Assembly: GCA_019009955.1 (NCBI GenBank)
Contig: CM032230.1
Location: 24,480,001-24,544,000 of the forward strand
Direction: 5' to 3'
DNA from: Riptortus pedestris
Lineage: Eukaryota; Arthropoda; Insecta; Hemiptera; Alydidae
DNA: 64,000 nucleotides
Shown: piece by piece, positions 35,215 through 47,417 of the stretch
How the letters are laid out: every line of letters starts with the position of its first letter
Numbering within the stretch: the first letter of the stretch is position 1
The notes under the pieces: generated by a model
The model's database searches: none
What the model was told of the DNA's origin: nothing
Seen by the model: only the letters and a program-made list of their open reading frames with translations
Position numbers and translations under genes: made by a program

Positions 35215-37380
35215 TTCCTTTTGAGACTATTTTATTAAGCCAGGTAGACTTTTGGTTGTGATGCCTCATTTGCTAGAGTAGGAAAACATTTAGCCTAAGT
35301 TAAAATAAATTATTAATAATAACTCTGACAAGATCATTATTTATTTATTCTGATAGTAATTGCATTTTGTGACTGGTGCGATTGGGCGACATATCAGTTA
35401 CCACTAATCCATTTTGTGCATTATTGTCCTGCATTATAATTTTTCGAAAATGTTGTTATGCTTCAAGTAGTGTAATACGTGGTCTATATACTGGCTATGG
35501 TCATGTAGTATTCAGTCATAAAATGTCTATGTGAGTCCTTAGGTAACAGTCAGTTAGTATATGTTTCATTGTAAGCCTACAGTTATAGTGTTGGCAGTAG
35601 AGTAAGTGACGCGGACATCATATGGGTTCCTTGTACTCATTTTAAATTAAATAAGCTAAACGATTTTCAGCAATTATTTTAAAGTTATTTAATTTGAAAT
35701 TCTTATTCGTTTTTCCATTTATAACCTGTCTTATTTCTAGATATTTTCATGATTAATAAAAACGGTCCTATATAATTCATTTCTAGACTAATAGAGGTAG
35801 AAAAAATGTGCACCTTTTTATTTTCTGTCCGGAAGTCCATTTCAATCAAAAGAAGAGGTGTAAAAACTAGAATTCATAATAGTCTTAAATATATTCAACA
35901 TTCTAAGGCTATCTATCCATTTTTTAGTTACACGAGATACGTAGTACATATTTATTCATTTCACACCGATACCAGTCAAAATGGCTTCAGGGTGTTTCAT
36001 GACGGACAATTCTTTTAAAATTTGGAAATAGAAATTAATGCAATTAATCCATGCAAGGATGTAAAAATTGATACCTATTTAATCAGGTGGATATTTTATT
36101 CTGACATAATGTTTTTTTTATGATTTCGATAAAGTTTCCTTTATGAGATTCTGTATTTGTATGATTTTTATAAGGTCGTCAGAAGGTTGGGCGATGTTCG
36201 AATGGAAATAGAATCAGGAAGATTGGAACGGCCTAAGCAAGCTCATTGAGCCCAGGCCAAACATTAATAAAAGAAACAAATTTTCCATTCCCGAAATACG
36301 ATTTGCCAAATCTCGGCTGTACCTACTACATCAAAGAAATGCCAGAAGCTTGCATTATAAGTAATTGGTCAAGGAGCATTTGGTTGACAAATTGACCTAG
36401 AAAGGTATGTGTGATGTTGACGATAGAGTCATAAATAGTATGGATGGTTTGGAGTCGGTGGCCAAAGGGACGCGAATAGCTAGGGGTCATTGAGCAAGGC
36501 TGAGCCGCGACCTTGCAACGTCAACACACAGTCTGTTATACCATTGCGTCTTAAGAGGGTGACACAAGGGAACAGTCACCTGCCACTCAAAAAACATCCC
36601 TTATGTGTGTAATAGGCGAATTTCCGTTATAATCTAGAATCAAGAGCTTCGATATATAGAAATATATCTTTCCTATCCCATATGTAACTTCAGAATGAGG
36701 CTGAGAGGTTAATTTGTAAGAAGGATGCAAAAGAGTAAATATCACTGAAGCTCACTTCTGTTATGAGGATCCCCCCCCCCCGATCAACTGATTACTTCCT
36801 TCTCAACTTTGAAACCGTAATCATTGCTGCGTACGATATATTTTTTTAATTTTCTGTTTTAATTTCTCATTCTTCCAGTTCCGTTAGTAGTTTAGAAACC
36901 ATTTGGGAACTCACTATTTTTTTTTCGTCATGGGGTTCTAAAGCTAAATATGAATATTGCAAACGCTCGAAAGGGAGGGAGAGAAAATGAACAATCTATA
37001 GACATGTAGGTACATCTCATTTTAAATCTCAAATAGACCTGGGTTTCTGGCACCTGTTTTTTACAGCTTGGGAAAATTTTAAGATCTTTTTATTTTTTTT
37101 TTTTTTTTTTTTTATGAAAACCACTTAAATAAGAGCTCAAGTAGTTGAATATAAATAAATAAGCATAAATATTAGTATAAATATACATCATTCGTTTGTC
37201 ACTGTACACAACTCGACTTTCACCCACCGTTATTCAAGAAGGACCTGGAATAAGTCTTCTGCAATAGACTGACTGGCCTCAATGTGTTGTCATAGAGTCT
37301 ATATTGATTGTTAGTAGACTTGTGGGGCTGTCGCTTAGACTCCTGCTAATCTATTTCTCTCTTGGCAATGATAAAACCTA
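35215..37380. other. Unassigned; contains a GC-richer patch at 36400-36600
   Basis: The patch includes 'gggtcattgagcaaggctga', 'ccgcgaccttgcaacgtcaa' and a poly-C run of 12 at about 36771. A poly-T run lies near 37090-37113. No gene or known repeat could be named. Confidence 0.35.
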
Positions 37381-37456
37381 TGCTCATTTTTACCATCTCC
37401 CTTCCCGGGTAGTGGTAGATGTACACATGAAGTAAACAACACGGCCACATATACAG

Positions 37457-37457
37457 T

Positions 37458-37494
<37 letters not shown>
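37457..37494. repeat. (GA)n microsatellite
   Basis: About 38 bp of GA repeats in a locally GC-richer context. The 71-codon minus-strand frame across it is a translation of the repeat. Confidence 0.9.
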
Positions 37495-37497
<3 letters not shown>

Positions 37498-37904
37498 TAG
37501 GGTGACGGCCGCGTCCTCAGAGAAGCCGACCTGGTTAACCCTGTCCCCGATAGCTGTAGAGGAAATCCTCATTGAGAGTCGAAGGATTGCAGATGGGCGA
37601 TCCACCCTACTCTAATAGAACCAACCATTAGCCAGCAAATGGCCGACCCAGGATAATTCTAGCAATTTTTTTCTATTATGCTCCTAATAATGGTATCCTC
37701 CACTTTTCTAATGTAGACAACAATTTGCAACTAGTTCAATGTGGATATGCATATAGTATATTGGTAAAACTCTTAAGTGATGTTCGTAAAAATACTTCAT
37801 TAGTAAACTGATCCTACCTACTTCATGACTAGTATAAGGCTCAATCACATACAATACATGTGTTCACTGTTGACGCTCCAGAGGATCACACTCGAATATT
37901 TGTT

Positions 37905-37950
37905 GTTGTTATTTATTAACGTCCACTTTGTGCAACCTTTTCTAGCCAGC
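37905..37950 (-). mobile_element. SINE-1 3' fragment
   Basis: 'gttatttattaacgtccact' and 'gcaaccttttctagccagc' are the last part of SINE-1 on the minus strand with an internal deletion. Confidence 0.65.
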
Positions 37951-38001
37951 TATTATATATAATTATATACCGATTAGTTGTTTTGTCTCCGGTGGCCCAG
38001 A

Positions 38002-38035
38002 AACTGACGTATTCAAGCGCATTGATACGTCAGTT
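38002..38035. repeat. Perfect 11-bp-stem hairpin with CRE-like half sites
   Basis: AACTGACGTAT and ATACGTCAGTT separated by 12 bases. Each arm contains TGACGT/ACGTCA. It could form a hairpin or offer paired ATF/CREB-type half sites; no gene is close. Confidence 0.6.
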
Positions 38036-38039
38036 CTCG

Positions 38040-38750
38040 AGTCACTGATTGTTAATTTTTTTAGTAAAATGGCTAGAAATGAATGATTGAAAATTTACAG
38101 CTGACGTTAATGACTACTTGAGCTAATAGCCGGCATAAACGAAACGCTTCAAAAAAAGCTAAGAAGTATGAGATATGTCTTATTCAGAATGATAATATAT
38201 TGAAGAACACAACAAGCAGCGAGAAGGGACTCAAAGATGAAGACTCGAAAGTCAACTATCCAATAAAAGTATTGAAAACAAATTCGGCATATCTTTCTTT
38301 CCTAGAATTAGTCGAAATTATTGTTTGTATACATAGTATACGAAAAGATTTAGAAGAATTTAAAAATAAACCAATTGCAAATTCTAGTCAATACAGCATT
38401 AAAAGTTATTTCAGGGGTATATCCTTGTTTTTATTATTTATTTCAGCAACCAGTTTCGAGGAAAACTTTTTCAGAATAGTTTTTAAATGTGTAAAAATTT
38501 AATAAACAACTCTAGTTCCAAATATTTACAGAGGCATGATCCTTGTATTTTATTTACAGCGCCTTGCAAAATTAATCCTAGCAATTTGGATACAGTTCAT
38601 GCAACATTGTGTGTTTGTAAAAGTATCGTGTAATGAGTGGATAATATGGAAATACGTCTATTTATCTTGTGGTTACGATGAATTATTGTATTCAACGCGG
38701 GACAAGCTGGAATAAAGAACACCAAATATTATTAAAAGAAAATGTAATAC
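38040..38750. other. Unassigned, with a 100-codon open frame
   Basis: 38200-38502 (plus) is open and Lys/Ser/Ile-rich. No domain is recognised and codon composition follows the AT-rich background, so it is not called as a gene. Confidence 0.3.
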
Positions 38751-38754
38751 TGAA

Positions 38755-38956
38755 GGCTCAAGTTAGTCATGTGAGTTAAGTCTTGGTCTCAAACTCACTA
38801 GATTCGTGAATTCTATTCTCACCTGAGCAATAGGAATTTATTTAGTAACGAACTCACTAAGTAGAGTCCTTAGTTCCATCCACCCTGGTTAGCAAAGGGT
38901 GGTAACCTATAGATTGTCCAGTCCCAATTAGCCTTTGTTGTACAAACTAGATGCAT
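38755..38956 (+). mobile_element. SINE-1, near full length
   Basis: 'ggctcaagttagtcatgtga', 'gaattctattctcacctgag' (eroded B-box), 'gcaataggaatttatttagt', 'ccctggttagcaaagggtgg' and 'gtcccaattagcctttgttg'. The (AAT)n tail is missing. Confidence 0.8.
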
Positions 38957-39298
38957 CTCCCGGTTTAAGATTAATGTCTTAATTAGCATGGCTAGATCAA
39001 AGTATTTATTTTGCAGTGAGGATGGGTGATTATAGGCGGTTTTGGACTAGTCATTACTAATATGAAAGAATTACACCTTTAACTATTCCTTCATAAGGAA
39101 AGATCCCTTGGCGGGAAAACTTTATAGGGGCATTGTTCAGACTGAATCGCAGGATGTAGATAGTCTACAGCCAATATTGTCTGCCAATTTGGAGAGGGGA
39201 GGGGATAAAATGCCCTCAGAGGGCAGAGGGGATGTTTATCCCTATGAACCGGAGAAATAAAATACACAAGAAGATAAGAAAATAGACATTTTATGCCT

Positions 39299-39515
39299 TC
39301 ATTCGGGATTTATTTTAATAAACAAACAGTTACAAAAACGTGACTCCATTATAACTCCCCAAAGTATCAATTTATGTAGATTTATAGGTTGTTTGGGTTG
39401 ATGATCTTGAACGATAAATGGAACAGCTGGGAGTGCTACCATTCCCAAGGTTGCACAGTACTGGCCTAGTTCCTCCATGGAAGGCAACTCGATCAGAAAG
39501 CTGTCGTATAATGTA
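39299..39515 (-). CDS. Possible terminal exon or coding relic, unrecognised
   Basis: The minus-strand frame reads LIELPSMEELGQYCATLGMV, then ALPAVPFIVQDHQPKQPINL, and ends at a stop at about 39299. Composition is protein-like and locally GC-richer than the background. A pyrimidine-poor AG (about 39516, ...CGACAG) could be a splice acceptor, and a frame-shifted ORF (39372-39563) overlaps. I do not recognise the family. It could be a last exon, a retrocopy piece or chance. Confidence 0.25.
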
Positions 39516-39559
39516 AGTCAGCAAGCAAGACATTGACATGGCTTCGAAGCCACAGCAAA

Positions 39560-40280
39560 GCAACAGGCCGGTGCCTCTTTTTTCCTCTCACTTCGCAGAA
39601 AATCATTCAAGGAGGCAGTGCAGGGCACCAAGCACTAAGCACAAGGTCAAATACCGTGTGAAATATTATCCTGTTATGGCCTGTAAATATTTACAAATTC
39701 TGCTCTTGAAATAGTATACGGATGTATATAAATAGCATACACGCTCTCTCGCTCTCTCCATCTTTCTCTTTTCTCTTCTCTCTCTTTATATTCACCTTAA
39801 AAAAAGTTCCGAATCTCATCAAAAGCGTTATGTCATCAAAACTTCTATAAACTCTAACGATAATTTTTTTTTTATTAAAAAAAGGTGAGAATTTGACATT
39901 GTTTTTTTTTAGATTTAATATATAACTTGTAATACATGTACTTAGCGTTTAATAATTCTACAGTTGTTCTGCAGTTTGATTAAAGATATAAAATACTTGT
40001 GTCACAACGATTTGCAACAGACTGAATAACAAATAAGGAAACTATTTAGGTTTAGTGATTAATAATTTAACTTCAAAGGCTTCATTGTTTATTCTGTCTT
40101 AGAAACATGCCATTAGGCTTACAAGCAGGACTGAGCAACGTTTTACTTCTGAATCTCATCAGAGCTTCGGATACTTGGATAATATTGCACAAATTCGTTT
40201 GGCCACATTACCATATGTTTAAGATGTCGGACATTCTACATTTTGAATTAAATATGATATTTTTTTTTGCTTATCTGACC
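39560..40280. other. Unassigned AT-rich sequence
   Basis: 39740-39790 is a CT-rich stretch (short (CT)n runs). Nothing else recognised. Confidence 0.4.
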
Positions 40281-40283
40281 ATT

Positions 40284-40405
40284 TAGTGACGGAATTCATT
40301 AAATAAAATCCTTAGTCACACCATGGCTAGAATGGGGTGGTAACCTGTAGATAACCCGTCCCTATTAGCCCTAGATGCAAAAAGTGGACGTTAATAAATA
40401 ATTTA
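40284..40405 (+). mobile_element. SINE-1, 5'-truncated
   Basis: Starts 'atttagtgacggaattcatt', continues 'ggctagaatggggtggtaac', 'gtagataacccgtccctatt' and 'aaaaagtggacgttaataaa'. Well preserved, head missing, as expected for a truncated retroposition. Confidence 0.85.
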
Positions 40406-40599
40406 AAAAAGGTATCTGACCATTAGGTTAAATATTCTAATTTCGTAACACAAGTACCTAGTTTGATGTAACGCTAGTCCTAGGATCGAACAACTCTGAA
40501 CCTTTCCGAAGATTTCAGTCCTACGGAAACGGGAGTTCCGGAGAGTTCCGGGCCCAATTCTGTATGTATCACTAAAAACTTTGAAGCAACTTTAACCTC

Positions 40600-40765
40600 C
40601 CATAAGAACCATGCTGACGACACTGCAATCCTTTCATCCTATCCCGATCCGTATATTTCGAACTTAAATCCAGTCTAACTGAGATTGGAAAATGGCGTGA
40701 AACCTGACCGATAAAACTAAACGAACATAATTGCCACAAAATTAAATCCACTCTTCAGCGCAGGT
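40600..40765 (+). pseudogene. Non-LTR reverse transcriptase remnant (jockey-like)
   Basis: One frame reads HADDTAILSSYPDPYISNL; H-A-D-D corresponds to the YADD catalytic box of reverse transcriptase, with Tyr changed to His. After a shift near 40675 another frame reads TEIGKWRET, a stop, then PIKLNEHNCHKIKSTLQRR, matching the usual W...W-ikiN-x-K-s-x-x-i-x-F-t-x-R thumb-side segment of jockey-type elements with Trp changed to a stop. Only about 50 codons survive. It could derive from the same family as the RNase H relic at 2785, but the two do not overlap. Confidence 0.75.
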
Positions 40766-41066
40766 CTTGACTTGCTGTTCATTTCAATTATATTGGTTAG
40801 AAACGCTATTTTAGACTGCATAAGTAGTCTTAACTACCCTCTAATTCTACAAAAATAGCTCAAAAGACAAGAAAATAACGGATGAAGTTTAGACTTGAAG
40901 AACAATATAATTGCTGGGGACGGAGAAAAACTGGGGGGGGGGGGGGGTAGTCACAAAAATTGTGACTCTCTTCCAAAGAAAATATTATTTAAGTTACCTT
41001 CAATTAGTCCAGAATGCTGTGTTGGTCAATGGGTTCATTCATAATTATCTCCTTAAATGATTGACA

Positions 41067-41068
<2 letters not shown>

Positions 41069-41111
<43 letters not shown>
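41069..41111. repeat. (TA)n microsatellite
   Basis: About 43 bp of TA; a G run of 15 lies 120 bp upstream (about 40933-40947). A G run plus (TA)n is also the HINE-like core arrangement, but no body match is clear here. Confidence 0.85.
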
Positions 41112-41113
<2 letters not shown>

Positions 41114-41960
41114 TAAATTTTGTAAATCTAATGAACGTACTTTCTGTTACAGGTAATAACGGCAGCTCAACTCGCCTTCAAATAAGTAAGAAAATAGCTA
41201 TTTTTAAATTACACAGATTTTATGCTTTAAACATTTAAAAATAGATGAGTAATAAGGCCTATTAATTTACTAAAATTACAAAAATATGTAAGTTTAATGC
41301 AATATAAGAAAACGAGAAATAAATATTTTATTGATTTTTAAAACAAAATACACAATAATTAATTATTTTTCTATGGAAAAAAATATTAAATTATTAATTA
41401 TTTTAATTATAATTCGTATGTTGCTGGATGTGGGAGTGCAGATCTGGGAAACAGGTCTTAATATCAGGAAGTCTTCCCACCAATTTCTTTTTTAAGCACA
41501 AGGCCTTTCGGCACTAATCAGGTGCTAGACAAAAAACAAAAAAAAGAAACATGCTTAGGCCAAGTGATTATTAAAGTGAAGTTAATTATTTACAGAAGGT
41601 GTATCCTGTTTTAAAAATCAATGAAACAGTGTTTAGACTTGTTAATAGTGCCCTACATTAAGCTGTAAATTAACAAAGTGGTCCTAGCTAAATAAACACG
41701 AAATAGTTAATACAAAATATTGAAATAACTATTGTACACTTAATTTTATCGGCATGCTTATAAGTGCCCAATCAGGTAATATTTAATACCTTACCCAAAC
41801 TTTCCTGTTTAATGGATCACTACAAATTCTATATTTAGCTTCCTATGACGTCAAAAACTTCAGTACAGACCAAAACATTGGCTGTTCTTGGTAAAGATAT
41901 TGTATGAAACTTCAGAGCAACTTTGCCAGCACACGGATTAATTCACCTTGACAATTTTCA
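41112..41960. other. Unassigned AT-rich sequence with one hammerhead-like motif
   Basis: On the minus strand about 41505-41533 reads CCTGATTAGTGCCGAAAGGC, similar to the CTGATGA...GAAA core order of hammerhead ribozymes associated with retroelements. The cores are imperfect. Confidence 0.25.
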
Positions 41961-41969
41961 TTTGTAGTT

Positions 41970-42762
41970 TTTATCAGATTTCTCCGTAGGGAAACGAGCT
42001 ATTGAGGTTGTACTCGTCACAAGGTTTTTGAACAATTTCCTCAAATGCCCATCTATCCTGCTCAGTAGATAACGAAAAAGAGGACAGTACAAAGGAAAAA
42101 GGAGTTCGGCTATCTGCTCCAGCGTTTTGAATTTTTATTGGTTTGCGAATATACGTACATATATTTGTCAGTTACCGAAGGAGCTCCAGCGGTCGGAATT
42201 TTTGGTTTGAGCGGTACCCAACTCGAAATATAAGCGTTTAATTCAAAACTAAACTTCAAGTTCGAATATGGCTGAACTCTGACAATCGGGAGGGGTGTTT
42301 AGAAGAGGGAAGTTCGAAAATTCCAAATTTTTCAGTTAAAAATGGAGTCGAAAAATTATGTAGAAAGAATGTTATTACAAAACTTGGATATAAACGGGGA
42401 TTTTTTGGATTTTTAGCCTTCCAAAGTCATAATAACCTTAATCGGTTATATAATGAACAACTTAATTCGAAGAAGGTCTAAATATCTCTGATATTATGAG
42501 TTCTATACAAGAATGTTAAAGAACCAATCTTAGTTAACTACTCTTGTACTACAATTGCTTTTCTATACATTTTTTTTTCAAATACTAAGCAAGTTATGCG
42601 TACATTCTTTCTTTTTTCGGCCTCCAGTAAACCCCACTTCTATTCACCCGATTTTTATTTTGAAATAAAAAATCTAGAGAAGAGATCAATTGTGTGTTAT
42701 ACCAACACGTGGTATATGGTAAATATGCTAAGCTTACGCAGCCTCTGCGTGACGGACTTTTA
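41970..42762 (-). mobile_element. HINE-like element, subtype B, both ends present (H13)
   Basis: Left: TCAGATTTCTCCGTAGGGAAACGAGC, a degraded 3' hairpin. Right: CTTACGCAGCCTCTGCGTGACGGACTTTTA, the element 5' end. The interior has 'agcggtcggaatttttggtt', 'ctccagtaaaccccacttct' and 'aatatctctgatattatgag'. The (TA)n block is reduced to 'acgtacatatatttg'. An 81-codon frame (42596-42841) is within and just beyond it. Confidence 0.75.
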
Positions 42763-43135
42763 TTTATTTCTCGTCCATCACAGATTCTTTATCTATCGTT
42801 GCAACCTCCATGGAGAATATAGTGCGGTTCATAAATACTAAAAGCGAGAGAGACAACTTCGGCTGGAGTATTTGAGATGTAAATATGTATTGAATATTTC
42901 CATGAGAATGAAGAGCTGATGTGGCCGAGCTTTGCCTCAACCTAAAGGTCAGATATAATTGGTGTTTGCGGTGAGAGATAAAAGGCCAGCATAATCACTC
43001 TAGCAGATAGTGTAAACATGTTTTCCTTAATGTGTACGTATCTACTGTCTTTACTTCTTCCCTAAAAGTGCTGTCCACATTATTTCTGAATCTCAGAAAT
43101 CCAATGTGTCTTAGAAAATGTATCAGTTTATTTAT

Positions 43136-43471
43136 TATGGGAAATCAGCTATTTATTACAGTCATAACGAAGTTTTCAAAAACCTGTCTCCTTTGTCCAT
43201 CGATTCTACCTAGGTGATGTCGAAAATGTGGTCCGTTCAATGTTTGTTACCACTTTAGTGGTCACAATTTATTTTATTATCAATCTCGATATATAAGAGT
43301 TTAATGTAAAATTAAAGATCAAGTTTGATAACGGCTGAAATTGAATCGGGGGTAAGGAGAGAATTTCTAATTCTAAATATCAACAATTCTAAATATCTGC
43401 GTTATTGTACGTCGAATCTAAAAATTCTAGTGAGTCAAACTTATTACAAATTTAATTTTCTGTAAATGCTG

Positions 43472-43522
<51 letters not shown>

Positions 43523-43697
43523 ATTTATCATGAATATTAACCAGGATATTTGATTTTTTAGCATTTAGTAAACAATCACTTTTAGTCAACGCACTTTTAC
43601 AATAAACGAATATATCATGAAACGTCTTCTTAAAACCTTAAGTAAAGAATATTGTTCTCAACAGATATTTACTAGATGAGAGACATGCAAATATGTT

Positions 43698-43781
<84 letters not shown>

Positions 43782-43862
43782 TAGATGACATGAAAGTAGT
43801 CATACCAGCACGTAGGTAATATTTTACCTACGTAATATTTTACGCACCCCCTGCATGACGCC
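43136..43862 (-). mobile_element. HINE-like element, subtype B with two microsatellites (H14)
   Basis: Left: 'attatgggaaatcagctatt', remnant of the 3' hairpin. Body: 'atcgattctacctaggtgat', 'gtggtccgttcaatg', 'tgataacggctgaaattgaa'. (TA)n occurs at 43467-43520 and again at 43700-43744, the second passing into (GA)n. The right end is 'ttttacgcaccccctgcatg', the element 5' end. A hairpin ACGTAGGTAA/TTACCTACGT (43810-43833) sits where GCAGATTTCCC is expected. Confidence 0.7.
43700..43778. repeat. Compound (TA)n(GA)n microsatellite
   Basis: About 45 bp TA then 33 bp GA, inside the subtype-B element at 43136-43862. Confidence 0.9.
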
Positions 43863-43864
43863 AT

Positions 43865-44880
43865 GCTTCAAGGGTTATTTCCCCCATCTTCAAGAAGCCC
43901 TCTGTAATTCTAACGTTAAGAAATATGATTCTAACATTCATTTTGTTAGAATGAAGGTAATGAACCCTAATGGAGTAATATTGAGACAAAAGATTAATAT
44001 AAAGCCATTATGATAATAAAATATTTTTAGCGAATGGAACTGTTTTAATCAATAACATTTTTCAAAAAAACTTTGCATAATTTTACATAATTGGGTTAGA
44101 ACAACTATTAAGAAGATAAACTCACTATGAATAAACCCCGTCTTTCTCCAGGATGCCTTTTTATTTGCTTGGGCATATTGTGTGCTCAAAGTTATAACTA
44201 AATTATTATTAATTTACTTGATATTTAATTGTACTTTATGAATAATGGTCTAATGGAAACAAATTGGTGTCAGGGAAGGGCGAGGTCCTGTTAAAATATT
44301 CACCAATTAGGGAACTGAACTCTCTACTCAAAAGGGGTCTACAATATTAAATCTAGTGCTTCAAATTCATTGATAAGTGAAACTCTTCTGGGATAAATTT
44401 TATTTTGATGTTCGCAATTTGAGCGATTTACACTTTTTCTTGTCGTTATAAAAAAATATATTACATGTTATGATATCTACAGTTATAGTAAAATATAAGC
44501 ACGATTACGATTTCTCCAGTAGATAGTAATAGGAGTAGAAAACTACTTATTTTAATATGTAGTTCAATGTTTTACTGAGTAGTTAAATTTGGTTGAAAAT
44601 ATGTTTTTCTTGGAGATGCTTCATGATTGTTTCAATTGTATGGGCTGTCTAGTCTGAAAGTCTTAGTAGGTTAATTCTTGTCAGTGATTAGTCTGCAAGT
44701 AAGTGTTGGATAGTTAATTGTATTTTACACAGGGAACATGATGGTGGTTCAGTGTAGTCATGAGTTATTCTTTTGATAAAAGAGTTAAAACTTAAGAAAT
44801 GAAAGCTTTATTTTTCGAAAAAATGTCTCTCTCAGACATTTATTCTATTTACGAGTCATTATGTAAAAATTGAATTAACA
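43865..44880. other. AT-rich sequence without a supported feature
   Basis: Nothing recognised on either strand. Confidence 0.45.
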
Positions 44881-44929
44881 TCATTTTAATGCTTTCTTGG
44901 TGCTTATGACTTGGTGGCGTTCGTATGAT

Positions 44930-45115
44930 GAGTTATCTATAGGCTACGCCTAGAAGCTGTTGGTAGAGGAAATCCCAATTTTTCAGGATTCACCATCCAG
45001 CCCGAATGAATCATTGTAATTCTTATTTTCAGTCAAAGTAACTAGGAGAGGAGGTAATGGAGTAGTTTCCCGTTGCCTACTGCAGGACCAACAACATAGG
45101 TTACACGCAGTTAGA
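44930..45115 (+). repeat. Possible second SINE-like segment
   Basis: 'gaggaggtaatggagtagtt' followed by 'tcccgttgcctactgcagg' resembles a segment shared by several arthropod repeat families. No A/B boxes were found and no second copy exists in the window, so this is only a suspicion. Confidence 0.2.
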
Positions 45116-45175
45116 CAGAACTTTAATTGAATCCGAAGTGTTTGAAAGACAGGTTTTTGTGATTAATTAAAAAAT

Positions 45176-45584
45176 ACTTGCGTACCGACACAATACATAA
45201 GTGGAACAAAGAATGGACAACACATCATTCAGCTTACATCATAACATACCAAATATAACTCACAACAATAACAATACAATTAAGAGTCACCATCACAAAT
45301 GCACACAATTTCTAACAGAACATGGAGAGACAGGACATTATTTAACAAGATTTAAAATTCAAGACAATGACAAATGTACTTGCGACTCACAGACAACACA
45401 AACGTTTTTACATATACTTTATGACAGTTCAACATTTAATCAAAATAGATCAAATTTAATAATGAACATAATTTTAAAAGGAGGTAGTTGGCCAGAACCA
45501 CCTCATATATTATTTAATAAATATAATAAAGAACTTATAAAGTTTATCAAAAGTATAGATTCGGATGTAGGAAAAATACATTAG
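45176..45584 (+). pseudogene. R1/I-like non-LTR retrotransposon C-terminus
   Basis: The 127-codon frame contains CTQFLTEHGETGHYLTRFKI, then DNDKCTCDSQTTQTFLHIL and FNQNRSNLIM. This follows the order of the C-terminal region of R1/I-type ORF2: a GHG-x-YL-x-R-x segment, then a CxC...H-x-x-x-C zinc-like motif and an R-x-x-L helix. The final Cys is replaced (LYDS). The overlapping frame just upstream reads KWNKEW, also typical before this segment, so a frameshift near 45215 is likely. The upstream polymerase is missing: a 5'-truncated dead copy. Confidence 0.65.
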
Positions 45585-47410
45585 AATGTAAAGATGATTG
45601 TGAGGAATGAGAATTATAATTCAATATATTTACCTTACAGAGACTCGCAAATAAAACATCGGTTGAGTTTAACATTTTTCTTTTTACTTTTTTTTTCATT
45701 TCATTTATCAATTTTATTTGTAATACTAATTACTTATTTTAATATTTTATTTTATTATTATTATCTTTTTGACAATATTATATTTGATCAATATATTTGA
45801 TTGGATGGTTGATTAACGTGTATATATCGTAAAATAAAAATGTTAATGCATGTAATATGCCATGTGGCAATGGAACATGCATTCAAATAATTAACTCCTT
45901 GTAGGGTTGCTATGAGGAGAGAAAAACAAAAAAAGAAAAAAATGGTGATTAATGATGATTGGCATTACAGTTGGAAAATGATACAACTATTTTTTTTCTC
46001 ATTGATAACAATGAATCTCCACAAAAATATGGGGGAAAAATACCGGTTTAATACTTGGTTTAAATTATTAATTCATCATACCAGTGTAGCTATAATGACT
46101 GTTATGAAGATGAGAGATGATGGTTTGAAACACACGACCTCAATTATAGAGGTTATAGTACCTGAGGGGAACTATTCTGGGAGTGCGGGTCACGTGGACA
46201 GCGAACTTCCATCACGTGAACCATCTTCCATTCTAATCACCTTCATCCATGCTTGCTAGCACATTACGTGTCTAATAGTTATTTTTATTTATTTAAATGA
46301 TTTCCTTCCGTGGCAAAGACTTTTTGGAGATTATTATTAAAGCGTATTAGTTCTGTTTTGTATACCTGGCAAATAGACACTTGATAACAAGGACGGATTC
46401 GTGTCTATTCTTCTAGTACATAGATCGCCATAATTATGTCATTTTAATAAACAGGTATTTATAAATGTGTTGGCACAGAAAAATTATTAATAGCCACTAG
46501 TTATTTATTTATTTAATTATTTTTCTTTATTAAAGATAATTTATTATTATTAAGAAACACAGATATTCCATAAATAGTATTTAATGTGTTCTTGCACGCA
46601 TAACGAGGCCCAGTAAAGAATTACGTAAGTTTGGCTAAAGAGATCTAGATTAATGAAAATTGCAAAAACGTCTGCTGAGTGGGCACTGAAGATCATTGGT
46701 GGGACAATTGATTAGCTATTTGAATAATGAAATAATGATCTTTGGTCATAAATGCCGAAGTAATCCGACATGGAATGAGTTAAGCAGCTGACTCGACCAA
46801 ATTTCTGACTCCCTTGGCTTTTAATCCAAAGATTTTCATTTTTATAAAGTTCTAAAGTGAAAACGAGGTTTTCTTCGGGTAAAGTTATATTACTTTTTAA
46901 TTGAGGTCTAGCCATCAGATCCGTAAATTAATTATGCATTCATCCATTGATTTTCCAGGCTCTTTCAATAATTATTTTTATAGCCCTAAGTAATTATGGG
47001 AGTACAACCAATTACTGACGGATAATATTGATTAACATTCAGAAAAATAGAAATAAAATGCTCTCTCCATTTCTTGCTATTGATTCCATGATTTGTCACA
47101 CCCCATGATGTTATACTCATTTCTTGTCTTATTTTCTAATGGCTGTCATACTGACAACTGATACATTTTTATCAGTATGAGACGCTTTCCAAGGTGCAAC
47201 CATGAATTATGCATATGATTGAAGTATCTATGCAAATTAATATCTCAAGGATTGTTGGAAACATCCAACAAGGTTAGAATACGCCATTAATTGATTTAAT
47301 ATACATTTCACACATCTTATGGTTATTGACATAGTAAATTAATTGCAAGTTATTTCTTCACAGTTAGCTCTGATTCTTTTCTTTTATTTGACGTGTTTAA
47401 TGCTATTCCA
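45585..47410. other. AT-rich sequence, including probable 3' UTR of the retroelement relic
   Basis: 45600-45840 is T-rich and may be the element's 3' UTR. The 115-codon frame 45912-46259 has no recognisable motif and is not called. Confidence 0.35.
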
Positions 47411-47417
47411 ACTAGCC

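Noticed and set aside
45912..46259. 115-codon plus-strand open frame
   Set aside because: Lys-rich AT-driven start, no domain, no splice or promoter context.
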